Assembly: GCA_003219995.1 (NCBI GenBank) | Contig: QHRC01000075.1 | Location: 17,185 to 25,054, forward strand | From: Verrucomicrobiota bacterium | GTDB taxonomy: Bacteria; Verrucomicrobiota; Verrucomicrobiia; Chthoniobacterales; UBA10450 | Length of the DNA stretch: 7,870 nt | Direction of reading: 5' to 3' | Shown here: positions 1 to 5,191 of the stretch, piece after piece | Numbering within the stretch: position 1 is the first letter of the stretch | Layout: every line of letters starts with the position of its first letter | Position numbers and translations under genes: made by a program | Notes under the pieces: model-generated | What the model saw: only the letters and a program-made list of their open reading frames with translations | Databases searched by the model: none | What the model was told of the DNA's origin: nothing

Positions 1-1010
1 GAAAGCTCCACCAAAGTCGGCGCGTAAAAGGCCGTGTCCCGAAGCGAATGCCCCAGTCCGAAAGCATCGAGAAAACCTTTTAAATCCAGAGTACTGCGCG
101 CTTGAAAATTTGCCTCGCTGCTTTGCCGGCTCCAGCTGCCGCGCCCGGCGAAACTTCCGGCGGGATCTTTCCATTCACAGCGATCGATATTGAGGCGTTG
201 ATCGGCCCATTCGGCGGTCGCGAACAAATCACGGATTTCATATTGGCCGCGCTGCAATTGTCCGCCGCGTAGCGTCGCCTCGACTCGCGCATCCTCCAGT
301 TGCGCGAGGTCTCCGCTGAATTTTACCTGCAAACAAGGCTGATCGCGCGGGAATACGAACTTTTGCAATTCCGTCACCACGTGTCGCAACATCGACAATC
401 GCTTTTGCCATTCTTCCTTCGAGATTTCCGGCGACGGTGTGTAATTCGCGCGCTTGATCAATTGGCCAGTCGCGGAAATTCGCATCCCGCAAAATATTCC
501 TTCGGCTTGACTGACATAAATTTGTTCGGGCGGAAAATAAACGTGCGCGCGGAAGTTTTTTAGCTGCGCCTGCTCTACTTCTCCCTCCGCGGTCTTGAGT
601 GGCAGCGTGATTTGCGCGTTGCGCACATCGAGCGCATTGAGAAACGGCTCATGATGGATGAGCGCGGCGTAATTGATGTCGAGCGAAATTTCGCTGATCC
701 GGGCGAGTGTATTTTCGCGCTTCTTGTAGTCGAAAATGCGCACATCCTTTGCGACTAGACCGCGAAACGGATCGAGCGTGAGGCGGCCGACGGATGCTTC
801 CACGCCGCGCTTGTGCAATTCTTCGACGACGCGATAACGCCACTGCCGGCCAAAGCCTTTTTTCGAAAGGTACCATCCGCCGCCAAGCAAGGCCGAAAGC
901 AAAATCACCGCCACGAAGCGGCCCGCGCTGATCATGAGCCGGCGCGCAAAAGGAGATTGTCGATCTTGCACAGACGCTGCGCTTTGGGACGATTCGAGAA
1001 CAGGGGGCAT
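1..1010 (-). CDS. AsmA/TamB-like membrane-anchored protein, N-terminal part (runs off window)
   Basis: An uninterrupted minus-strand frame runs from an ATG at 1010 to the window edge, giving at least 336 residues with no stop. The protein has a basic cytoplasmic N-terminus (about residues 1-31), one membrane segment (about 32-48, rich in V, I, L, A and G), then an extracytoplasmic region. Residues about 65-140 (SVGRLTLDPFRGLVAKDVRI, then a repeated beta-like pattern ending near NAQITLPL) match the opening of AsmA/TamB/DUF3971-type proteins, long beta-rich proteins linked to envelope biogenesis and lipid transport. The start is supported by TAGGA at complement 1019-1023, with 8 nt between AGGA and the ATG. 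It is transcribed divergently from the DUF420 gene. The C-terminus is outside the window, so the subfamily cannot be decided. The family is an inference from the N-terminal pattern only; the reading frame itself is secure. Confidence 0.8.
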   Translation of the reverse strand, partial: MPPVLESSQSAASVQDRQSPFARRLMISAGRFVAVILLSALLGGGWYLSKKGFGRQWRYRVVEELHKRGVEASVGRLTLDPFRGLVAKDVRIFDYKKRENTLARISEISLDINYAALIHHEPFLNALDVRNAQITLPLKTAEGEVEQAQLKNFRAHVYFPPEQIYVSQAEGIFCGMRISATGQLIKRANYTPSPEISKEEWQKRLSMLRHVVTELQKFVFPRDQPCLQVKFSGDLAQLEDARVEATLRGGQLQRGQYEIRDLFATAEWADQRLNIDRCEWKDPAGSFAGRGSWSRQSSEANFQARSTLDLKGFLDAFGLGHSLRDTAFYAPTLVEL

Positions 1011-1018
1011 CAATTTAT

Positions 1019-1022
1019 TCCT
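1019..1022 (-). promoter_or_regulatory. Ribosome binding site for the AsmA-like gene
   Basis: AGGA on the minus strand, 8 nt before the ATG at 1010. It is one of the few recognisable Shine-Dalgarno sites in the window and fixes the start of this gene. Confidence 0.55.
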
Positions 1023-1063
1023 ACGAGAAGGCTTCTGTATTTCAAGCGAAGGGCGTCAGTCGT

Positions 1064-1145
1064 TTGTCATTCCGAGCGAAGTCGAGGAATCTCTCATTAA
1101 TAACAGCAATCCCGCAGTAGCGGGAGACTCCGCTAGACATGACAA
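1064..1145. repeat. REPIN-like inverted repeat, family 1, compact copy
   Basis: Two related arms face each other. Arm a (1064-1093, plus) begins TTGTCATTCCGAGCGAAGTC. Arm b begins TTGTCATGTCTAGCGGAGTC on the minus strand (complement 1126-1145). They enclose about 32 bases, which include a CCCGC-AGTA-GCGGG hairpin at 1111-1124. Arm a can itself fold (ATTCC with GGAAT), and the b side folds through TAGCGG/CCGCTA (1118-1135). Arm a matches the arm at complement 7120-7149 at 28 of 30 bases. Arm b matches the arm at 6876-6895 at 18 of 20 bases. Translated, arm a gives the HSERSRGI-like peptide I recognise from many bacterial intergenic repeats. The copy lies between two divergent genes and its right end overlaps the DUF420 start codon. 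Confidence 0.8.
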
Positions 1146-1573
1146 TAACTGATCTCCCCGCGATCAATGCGTCGCTCAATTTTGTGAGCATGATCTTTAT
1201 CTCGACCGGCTGGTATTTGATCCGGCGTGGCGCGTGGCGCCGGCATGTAGCCTGCATGATCACAGCGGTGACTTCATCCACCCTCTTCCTCGTCGGCTAC
1301 ATCGTTTATCATGTGCACGTTGGCGAAAAATCATCGGGTTACACCGGTTGGATAGCGGTGATCTATTTTCCGATGTTGGCTTCACACGTTCTCCTCGCGT
1401 TCGTCACGTTGCCACTGGTGATCCTGACGCTTATTCCGGCGTTTCGACGCCGCTGGGATCGGCATCGGCGTATCGGCCGCTGGACGATGCCAATCTGGCT
1501 TTATGTTTCGGCGACGGGCGTGCTCGTTTATTTGATGCTCTACAAATGGTTCCCACCGCCGAGCACAAGGTAG
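1139..1573 (+). CDS. DUF420 family integral membrane protein
   Basis: A 144-residue protein with four predicted membrane segments (about 10-28, 40-58, 72-100 and 117-135), which is the normal size and topology of DUF420 (YozB-like) proteins. Family hallmarks visible are LPAINASLN at residues 6-14, LIRRGAWRRH at 27-36, SSTLFLVGYIVYH at 46-58, SHVLLAFVTLPL at 82-93, and the C-terminal RHRRIGRWTMPIWLYVSATG (108-127). Conserved histidines (H36, H58, H83, H109) are candidate metal or haem ligands. Related proteins often sit near cytochrome oxidase assembly genes, but no such gene is visible here, so a respiratory role is inference only. The start at 1139 is the only in-frame ATG that keeps the conserved N-terminus; an in-frame TAG at 1118-1120 limits extension. 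It has no good Shine-Dalgarno. Its start codon lies in the repeat at 1064-1145 and its TAG stop in the repeat at 1570-1649. Confidence 0.88.
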   Translation: MTITDLPAINASLNFVSMIFISTGWYLIRRGAWRRHVACMITAVTSSTLFLVGYIVYHVHVGEKSSGYTGWIAVIYFPMLASHVLLAFVTLPLVILTLIPAFRRRWDRHRRIGRWTMPIWLYVSATGVLVYLMLYKWFPPPSTR

Positions 1574-1649
1574 GGATGGCTCTCCAAGCCGTCCGACTAA
1601 TTCTGACCAATTGTGATTTCGTCGGACGTCCCCGGAGGTGCGTCCCTCC
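1570..1649. repeat. REPIN-like inverted repeat, family 2, copy A
   Basis: The left arm d (1570-1597, beginning GTAGGGATGGCTCTCC and ending GTCCGAC) faces a right arm c (1621-1649), whose reverse complement contains AGGGACGCACCTCCGGG. Both arms are individually palindromic. Arm d pairs GGATGGCT with AGCCGTCC around a short loop, with one G-U-type pair. The second copy at 6048-6136 has the same two arms in the opposite order, so the pair are inverted relative to each other. Arm d is identical between copies at 24 of 28 bases. The element supplies the TAG stop of the DUF420 gene and occupies most of the gap before the DUF2007 gene. Confidence 0.8.
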
Positions 1650-1702
1650 CTTGCAACCGCGAGAGAATTGATGTTTGATCAGAAACCGTGGCTTTGCAGG
1701 CC

Positions 1703-1706
1703 AGGA
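1703..1706 (+). promoter_or_regulatory. Probable ribosome binding site choosing the ATG at 1711
   Basis: AGGA lies 4 nt before the ATG at 1711. The spacing is slightly short, but it favours this start over the in-frame TTG at 1675, which lies just after the repeat and has no comparable site. Confidence 0.4.
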
Positions 1707-1710
1707 ATTT

Positions 1711-2166
1711 ATGGTGACGATCGCGACGTTTAACGAGCCAGCCAAAGCGAAGCGGCTGAAAGAGCGTTTTCAGCAGGCCGGGCTGCGTGCCGATATTCAT
1801 AATGAGGGCCATTTGCAACAGGTCGCTTTCATGTCGCGACCGCAAGCAAATGCAAAGGTGCGGGTTGAGGACAACGATTTCGAGCGGGCGCAAGAGTTGA
1901 TGGTCGAGTGGGAAGCAAGCGACCCGGACATCGCCGCGGCCATTATTCGCTGCCCGCAATGCGGCTCCTCCCAAATCGAGTACCCGCAGTTGACGCGCAA
2001 AGCTATTACACCGGCCATGGCGAGCGTCCTTTTTGCGCTCAAAATTTTTCCCAAGGAATTTTACTGCGAGGATTGCCATTTTACCTGGAGCAAGGGTGAG
2101 CAACGCACACTCGCGCGCCTCTGGCATCGTTTCTTTCCCGGCCGCGAATCGGCCAATCAGAGCTAA
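1711..2166 (+). CDS. DUF2007 domain protein with C-terminal zinc ribbon
   Basis: A 151-residue soluble protein counted from the ATG at 1711. Residues 1-68 fit the DUF2007 fold: an opening beta strand (VTIATFNEP), a helix (AKAKRLKERFQQAG), a strand (LRADIHNEG), then a V-R-V-E strand and a helix (DFERAQELMVEW). The family has been called putative signal-transducing, with no established biochemistry. Residues 81-84 (CPQC) and 119-122 (CEDC), with aromatic residues around the second pair (FYCEDCHFTW), form a typical four-cysteine zinc ribbon. The stretch between the cysteine pairs (98-113) is hydrophobic and may pack on the ribbon rather than cross a membrane. The gene is isolated between a palindromic repeat and a 95-base gap before the LysM gene. 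A TTG start at 1675 would add 12 residues that do not look like the family. Function unknown. Confidence 0.75.
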   Translation: MVTIATFNEPAKAKRLKERFQQAGLRADIHNEGHLQQVAFMSRPQANAKVRVEDNDFERAQELMVEWEASDPDIAAAIIRCPQCGSSQIEYPQLTRKAITPAMASVLFALKIFPKEFYCEDCHFTWSKGEQRTLARLWHRFFPGRESANQS

Positions 2167-2207
2167 CGCGCCCGTTTGATCATTTGCTTGTCGCATCGAG
2201 GGGCGCG
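2167..2207. repeat. Weak inverted repeat after the DUF2007 gene
   Basis: CGCGCCC (2167-2173) starts directly after the stop codon and is matched by GGGCGCG (2201-2207) across a 27-base loop. There is no T-tract after it, so it is a poor candidate for an intrinsic terminator; it may be chance. The rest of the gap to 2261 shows nothing I recognise. Confidence 0.25.
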
Positions 2208-2261
2208 GCTGAAAATCATTTGCGACACGATTTGTAGACGAATGATCGCCTCGTTCCATCC

Positions 2262-3101
2262 ATGAAATGGTTCTTTGCTTTGCTCCTCGCCTTGCTCGTG
2301 TTCGGCGGCGCCGCGCTTTTTAGTTATTATCTTTTTTTCAAACAGGAGATCGCGGTGCGTCACGAGCAGCGCGGTGACGTAACGCCCGCGCCGACGCCCG
2401 ATATCAGTCTGCCGGAATTTCAAGCGGCCGCGCAATTGCGCCAGGAGAGCAAACTGATCGAAGCTCGTGACGCGCTCAGCGCTTTCATTCAAAAATATCC
2501 GACCGATCTGCATGCCGAAGAAGCGAAGGACTTGCTTGGCGAGGTCAACGTCGACATCTTGCTTTCGCGGACTCCGTCGCCGGAGAAACAGGAATACATC
2601 GTCAAGTCAGGCGACGTGCTGGCGGCTATCTCGCGAAGATTAAAAACGACCCCCGAGCTAATCATGCGCATGAACAATATGAGCGGCACCATGCTTCACA
2701 TCGGCGACCGCCTCCTCATTTCGCACCCTGAATTTTCGATTGTTATCCAACGCAAAGCGAAACTCGTGGTGCTGCTCGACCACGGCGTGTTCTTCAAGCA
2801 ATATCACGTGCGTGAGGAGAAGCTGTCGCTCAAACAGCCGGCGAAAGTCACCACAAAGGTTTCGGAAACAATGGCGTGGAGAGATGGCAAACGCGTCGGG
2901 TTCGGAACCAAGGAGTTCCTCGGCAGCACGCGTTGGATCCGGCTCAGTGCACCGGCCTATACGCTTTATTCCGTGTCCGATTCGGCGCACCCGGACATTA
3001 CTCAGCCGCCGCCGCCCCAGGGCCTCGGCCTGGATGCTACCGATCTCGAGGAGCTGAGCGGCCTTGTAAACAACCGGACGCCTGTCACCATTACCGACTG
3101 A
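2262..3101 (+). CDS. Membrane-anchored LysM protein with an L,D-transpeptidase-like domain lacking the catalytic Cys
   Basis: A 279-residue protein. Residues 3-25 are a hydrophobic anchor or uncleaved signal sequence with no lipobox. Residues about 50-95 are helical and TPR-like (AAQLRQESKLIEARDALSAF). Residues 111-154 are a LysM peptidoglycan-binding domain (EYIVKSGDVLAAISRR, then HIGDRLLIS). Residues about 157-277 follow the layout of a YkuD L,D-transpeptidase domain: a strand with VVLLDHGVFFKQYHV, a GTKEFLGSTRWIRL segment, and an ending VNNRTPVTI that corresponds to the usual V-x-x-G-TPV-x-I. The catalytic S-H-G-C-I-R region is replaced by PQGLGL at 252-257, so the Cys position is Leu255, and the usual upstream HGT is missing near residues 235-238. 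It is probably a cell-wall-binding pseudoenzyme in the periplasm. The gene ends before an inverted-repeat block and accA. No clear Shine-Dalgarno is seen. LysM is certain; the transpeptidase relation is inferred from motif order. Confidence 0.8.
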   Translation: MKWFFALLLALLVFGGAALFSYYLFFKQEIAVRHEQRGDVTPAPTPDISLPEFQAAAQLRQESKLIEARDALSAFIQKYPTDLHAEEAKDLLGEVNVDILLSRTPSPEKQEYIVKSGDVLAAISRRLKTTPELIMRMNNMSGTMLHIGDRLLISHPEFSIVIQRKAKLVVLLDHGVFFKQYHVREEKLSLKQPAKVTTKVSETMAWRDGKRVGFGTKEFLGSTRWIRLSAPAYTLYSVSDSAHPDITQPPPPQGLGLDATDLEELSGLVNNRTPVTITD

Positions 3102-3106
3102 AAAAA

Positions 3107-3194
3107 GTTACAAAGTTAAAAAGCTACATGGTTACAATGTTAGAATGCCCAAGCACCTTTCTTTTTAACTTTGTAACTCTTTTAACTTTGTAAC
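3107..3194. repeat. Nested AT-rich inverted and tandem repeats between the LysM gene and accA
   Basis: Four related 12-base blocks lie here: GTTACAAAGTTA (3107-3118), GTTACAATGTTA (3131-3142), then TAACTTTGTAAC at 3166-3177 and again at 3183-3194. The first block extends to a perfect 17-base inverted match (3107-3123 with 3161-3177). The two right-hand copies are a tandem repeat of period 17. The left blocks can pair with either right block, so alternative hairpins are possible. The block fills nearly the whole intergenic gap and ends 8 nt before the accA ATG, leaving no room for a normal Shine-Dalgarno. It is AT-rich, unlike a standard intrinsic terminator. Confidence 0.85.
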
Positions 3195-3202
3195 TCTTGC
3201 CC

Positions 3203-4189
3203 ATGGAGCTCCAACCGCTCGATTTCGAAAAACCGATCTTCGAACTGCAACGGCGTTTGCAGGATTTGAAGGATCATTCCGACGAGCACGCTGTCGATCT
3301 TGACTCCGCGGTTGAGGCGATCGAGGTAAAAATCCGCGAAACCCGGCGTGAAATCTATGGCAACCTGACGGCCTGGCAGCGGGTGCAAATCGCGCGTCAT
3401 GTGCAGCGGCCGTTTGCGCTCGATTACGTCGAGCGGTGTTTCACGAATTGGATTGAGTTGCGCGGAGATCGCCATTTCGCAGACGACAAAGCGATGCCGA
3501 GCGGCCTGGCCATGCTCGGCTCGCAGCGCTGCGTGGTTCTTACCCATCAGAAAGGGCGGAATACAAAGGAAAACGTGATGCGCAATTTTGGTTGCGCCCA
3601 TCCAGAAGGTTATCGGAAAGCATTGCGCCTGATGCGGCTGGCCGAAAAATTTGGCACGCCAGTGATCTCATTGATCGATACGCCGGGCGCATTTCCCGGG
3701 ATCGGTTCGGAAGAACGCCACATTTCAGAAGCGATTGCGGTAAACCTGCGGGAGATGATGAGCCTGCGCGTGCCAATTATTGCTGCCGTGATCGGCGAAG
3801 GCGGCTCCGGTGGCGCGCTCGGCATTGGCGTTGCGGATCGCGTGTTGATTTTTGAGAATGCCTACTATTCGGTGATCAGTCCGGAAGCATGCTCGGCCAT
3901 TCTGTGGCGAGATCGGCGTCACGCTCCGGAGGCCGCCGAGGCTCTGAAACTGACTGGGCAGGATTTGCTCAAACTCGAAGTGGTCGATGAAATCGTCCCG
4001 GAACCGGAAGGTGGCGCGCATTGCGATTATGATTTGTCGGCCGCAAATCTTGGCACGGCGTTGCGCCAAAACTTGCAGCGCGTTGTGGGAACGCCTATCG
4101 AAGAACTGTTGAAGAAGCGTTACAAGAAATTCCGCGCTCTCGGCAATTTCGCCGAAGGCAAGAGCACGGCTCCTTCGACCCGTTCGTGA
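3203..4189 (+). CDS. accA: Acetyl-CoA carboxylase carboxyltransferase subunit alpha
   Basis: A 328-residue protein close to the usual AccA length (about 315-325). With AccD it forms the carboxyltransferase that moves the carboxyl group from biotin on AccB to acetyl-CoA, giving malonyl-CoA for fatty-acid synthesis in the cytoplasm. Visible features in order are an N-terminal helical/coiled segment (about 10-52, FELQRRLQDLK onward), WIELRGDR at 83-90, HQKGRNTKENVMRNFG at 115-130, the crotonase-fold IDTPGAFPG at 158-166, GEGGSGGALGIGVADRV at 198-214, and YYSVISPEACSAILWRD at 221-237. The C-terminal tail after about 315 is variable. The ATG at 3203 matches the family start (MELQPLDFEKP); a TTG two codons upstream is possible but unneeded. 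accD is not in the window. The next gene begins 1 nt after the stop, so the two are probably cotranscribed. The leader is formed by the repeat block at 3107-3194. Confidence 0.97.
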   Translation: MELQPLDFEKPIFELQRRLQDLKDHSDEHAVDLDSAVEAIEVKIRETRREIYGNLTAWQRVQIARHVQRPFALDYVERCFTNWIELRGDRHFADDKAMPSGLAMLGSQRCVVLTHQKGRNTKENVMRNFGCAHPEGYRKALRLMRLAEKFGTPVISLIDTPGAFPGIGSEERHISEAIAVNLREMMSLRVPIIAAVIGEGGSGGALGIGVADRVLIFENAYYSVISPEACSAILWRDRRHAPEAAEALKLTGQDLLKLEVVDEIVPEPEGGAHCDYDLSAANLGTALRQNLQRVVGTPIEELLKKRYKKFRALGNFAEGKSTAPSTRS

Positions 4190-4190
4190 A

Positions 4191-4994
4191 ATGATTAGCG
4201 ACAGTCGGCGAGTATTCGCACAGCTATTCCGGGTCGGTGTTCTCTTCGCGCTCACCCGAAGCAGCGCCTTTGCCACTGCATTCAATTTCGAACGCGACAC
4301 GTTCGCATTTCAAAACGCCACTGTGCTTAAATACAAAAATGGTCGCCCCACTTTGGAGCGAAGATCGGCAGTCGGCGATCCATCTAACCAATATACCCGG
4401 GCCTGCTTTGTCATGACGCGCACGGCCATGCAGTTCCACAAGTTCGCTCGGTTCGATCCGGACGGCGCTCCTTTAAACGACAAAGAGCTCGCAGCGCGCA
4501 TTCGCAAAGTCGCGCGCCGCGCGCCCTGGCACGAGGCATTGCCAGCGAATCAACGAATAAATTTTCCCGGCTATTCAAATCTGCGCGATATGAGCAAAGC
4601 GCGCAGACAGGTATTCCAGGAAAATATCGGCAGCGGGTTCGCCACTTATTTTCGGCCCGGCAACTTCCGCATGTTTTTTCAACACAGTCCGAAATATCAG
4701 GAGAAAACTCACGCCCATCTGGATGCCGCTCTTGCCCGGGGCGATCTCTTCGTCGGCTATCTCTCCACCTATCCGAGGTTGAGCATCAATCATGCGGTGC
4801 TGGTCTACGCTCGAAAACCAACTCCTCTAGGAAACGCAATCGAACGTTATCGCGTTTACGACCCAAACCATGCCGAAGCGCCACGCGAGCTGACCTGGTC
4901 AGCCCGTGATAACTTCTTCACCTATCAAAAGGACATTGACTTCGTCGGCGGCTTTACGCGCGTCTATCAAGTTTACGGCAAGTGGTTGCAATGA
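4191..4994 (+). CDS. Secreted protein of unknown function with a possible Cys/His/Asp catalytic pattern
   Basis: A 267-residue protein. A basic start and a hydrophobic stretch (about 12-28) followed by AFA and ATA sites predict a signal peptide cleaved near residue 28 or 30, so the mature protein is probably periplasmic or secreted. I do not recognise a named family with certainty. The order of conserved-looking residues suggests a papain-like or C39-like fold: a Cys at the head of a helix (RACFVMTRTAMQF, C72), a His in a strand (INHAVLVYAR, H201), and an Asp/Asn in YDPN (D224, N226). The protein ends FTRVYQVYGKWLQ. The gene starts 1 nt after accA and is probably translated from the same transcript, though a functional link to fatty-acid synthesis is not evident. 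The start at 4191 gives the full signal peptide. Alternatives are a non-catalytic papain-like domain or an unrelated secreted protein. Confidence 0.7.
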   Translation: MISDSRRVFAQLFRVGVLFALTRSSAFATAFNFERDTFAFQNATVLKYKNGRPTLERRSAVGDPSNQYTRACFVMTRTAMQFHKFARFDPDGAPLNDKELAARIRKVARRAPWHEALPANQRINFPGYSNLRDMSKARRQVFQENIGSGFATYFRPGNFRMFFQHSPKYQEKTHAHLDAALARGDLFVGYLSTYPRLSINHAVLVYARKPTPLGNAIERYRVYDPNHAEAPRELTWSARDNFFTYQKDIDFVGGFTRVYQVYGKWLQ

Positions 4995-5052
4995 GTTTGA
5001 AGTTTGGCGTTTGATTTGGGTGATCGGTGTTGGACGTTGGGCGTTCGGCGTT
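4995..5052. repeat. Heptamer-periodic tract after the secreted-protein gene
   Basis: From the base after the stop codon the sequence runs in 7-base steps: GTTTGAA, GTTTGGC, GTTTGAT (4995-5015), then less regular units, then GTTGGAC, GTTGGGC, GTTCGGC, GTT (5029-5052). The consensus is roughly GTTKGRC. Read on the minus strand it gives RPTSNAQ-like peptides, a motif I associate with dispersed intergenic repeats in Verrucomicrobiota and Planctomycetota; that association is from memory. It lies upstream of the small proline-rich ORF. Confidence 0.65.
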
Positions 5053-5071
5053 TTCTGTGAGACAGTTGGAT

Positions 5072-5185
5072 ATGCCAGACCCGATTCCAAGTCCCAAGCC
5101 GCCTCCAGCACCATCGCCCAAGCCGAAGCCACCGCCCGAGCCGCTGCCGCCCAATCCATCGCCGGTTCCGCCGGTCGGACGCTAA
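5072..5185 (+). CDS. Small proline-rich protein (37 residues)
   Basis: ATG at 5072 to TAA at 5183-5185 encodes 37 residues, 20 of them proline, mostly alternating with S, K, A, E, N and V (MPDPIPSPKPPPAPSPKPKP and onward, ending PPVGR). It has no signal peptide or membrane segment, so a polyproline-II-type extended peptide is expected if it is made. The stop falls 6 bases before the end of the convergent esterase gene, which fits a real gene boundary. Only a weak GGA sits close to the start. I recall short MPDP-type proline-rich ORFs in other bacteria, but no function is established to my knowledge. The alternative is a non-coding low-complexity tract extending the adjacent repeat. Moderate to low confidence. 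Confidence 0.45.
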   Translation: MPDPIPSPKPPPAPSPKPKPPPEPLPPNPSPVPPVGR

Positions 5186-5191
5186 GAACGA

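Noticed and set aside
300..563. Plus-strand ORF of 87 residues
   Set aside because: Lies opposite the continuous AsmA-like frame and has no family pattern; a shadow.
813..1100. Plus-strand ORF ending in an HSERSRGI-type peptide
   Set aside because: Opposite the AsmA-like gene and terminating in the family 1 repeat; that peptide is the translation of a repeat arm, not protein evidence.
1064..1145. CRISPR-like repeat
   Set aside because: Arms are inverted, only two per locus, with no regular spacers or cas genes.
1675..1710. TTG start for the DUF2007 gene
   Set aside because: The added residues do not fit the family and AGGA supports the ATG at 1711.
1597..2259. Minus-strand ORF of 220 residues
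   Set aside because: Long, but antisense to the DUF2007 gene, whose plus frame has domain and cysteine motifs; the minus translation shows none.
3101..3200. Intrinsic terminator after the LysM gene
   Set aside because: The stem is AT-rich, has a long loop and is not followed by a simple T-tract; reported as a repeat instead.
3197..3202. TTG start two codons before the accA ATG
   Set aside because: The ATG at 3203 matches the usual AccA N-terminus and the extension adds nothing.
3725..4300. Minus-strand ORF of 191 residues
   Set aside because: Antisense to accA, which is unambiguous.
4954..5154. Minus-strand glycine-rich ORF
   Set aside because: Mirror image of the proline-rich ORF; the plus version has cleaner ends, although neither is proven.
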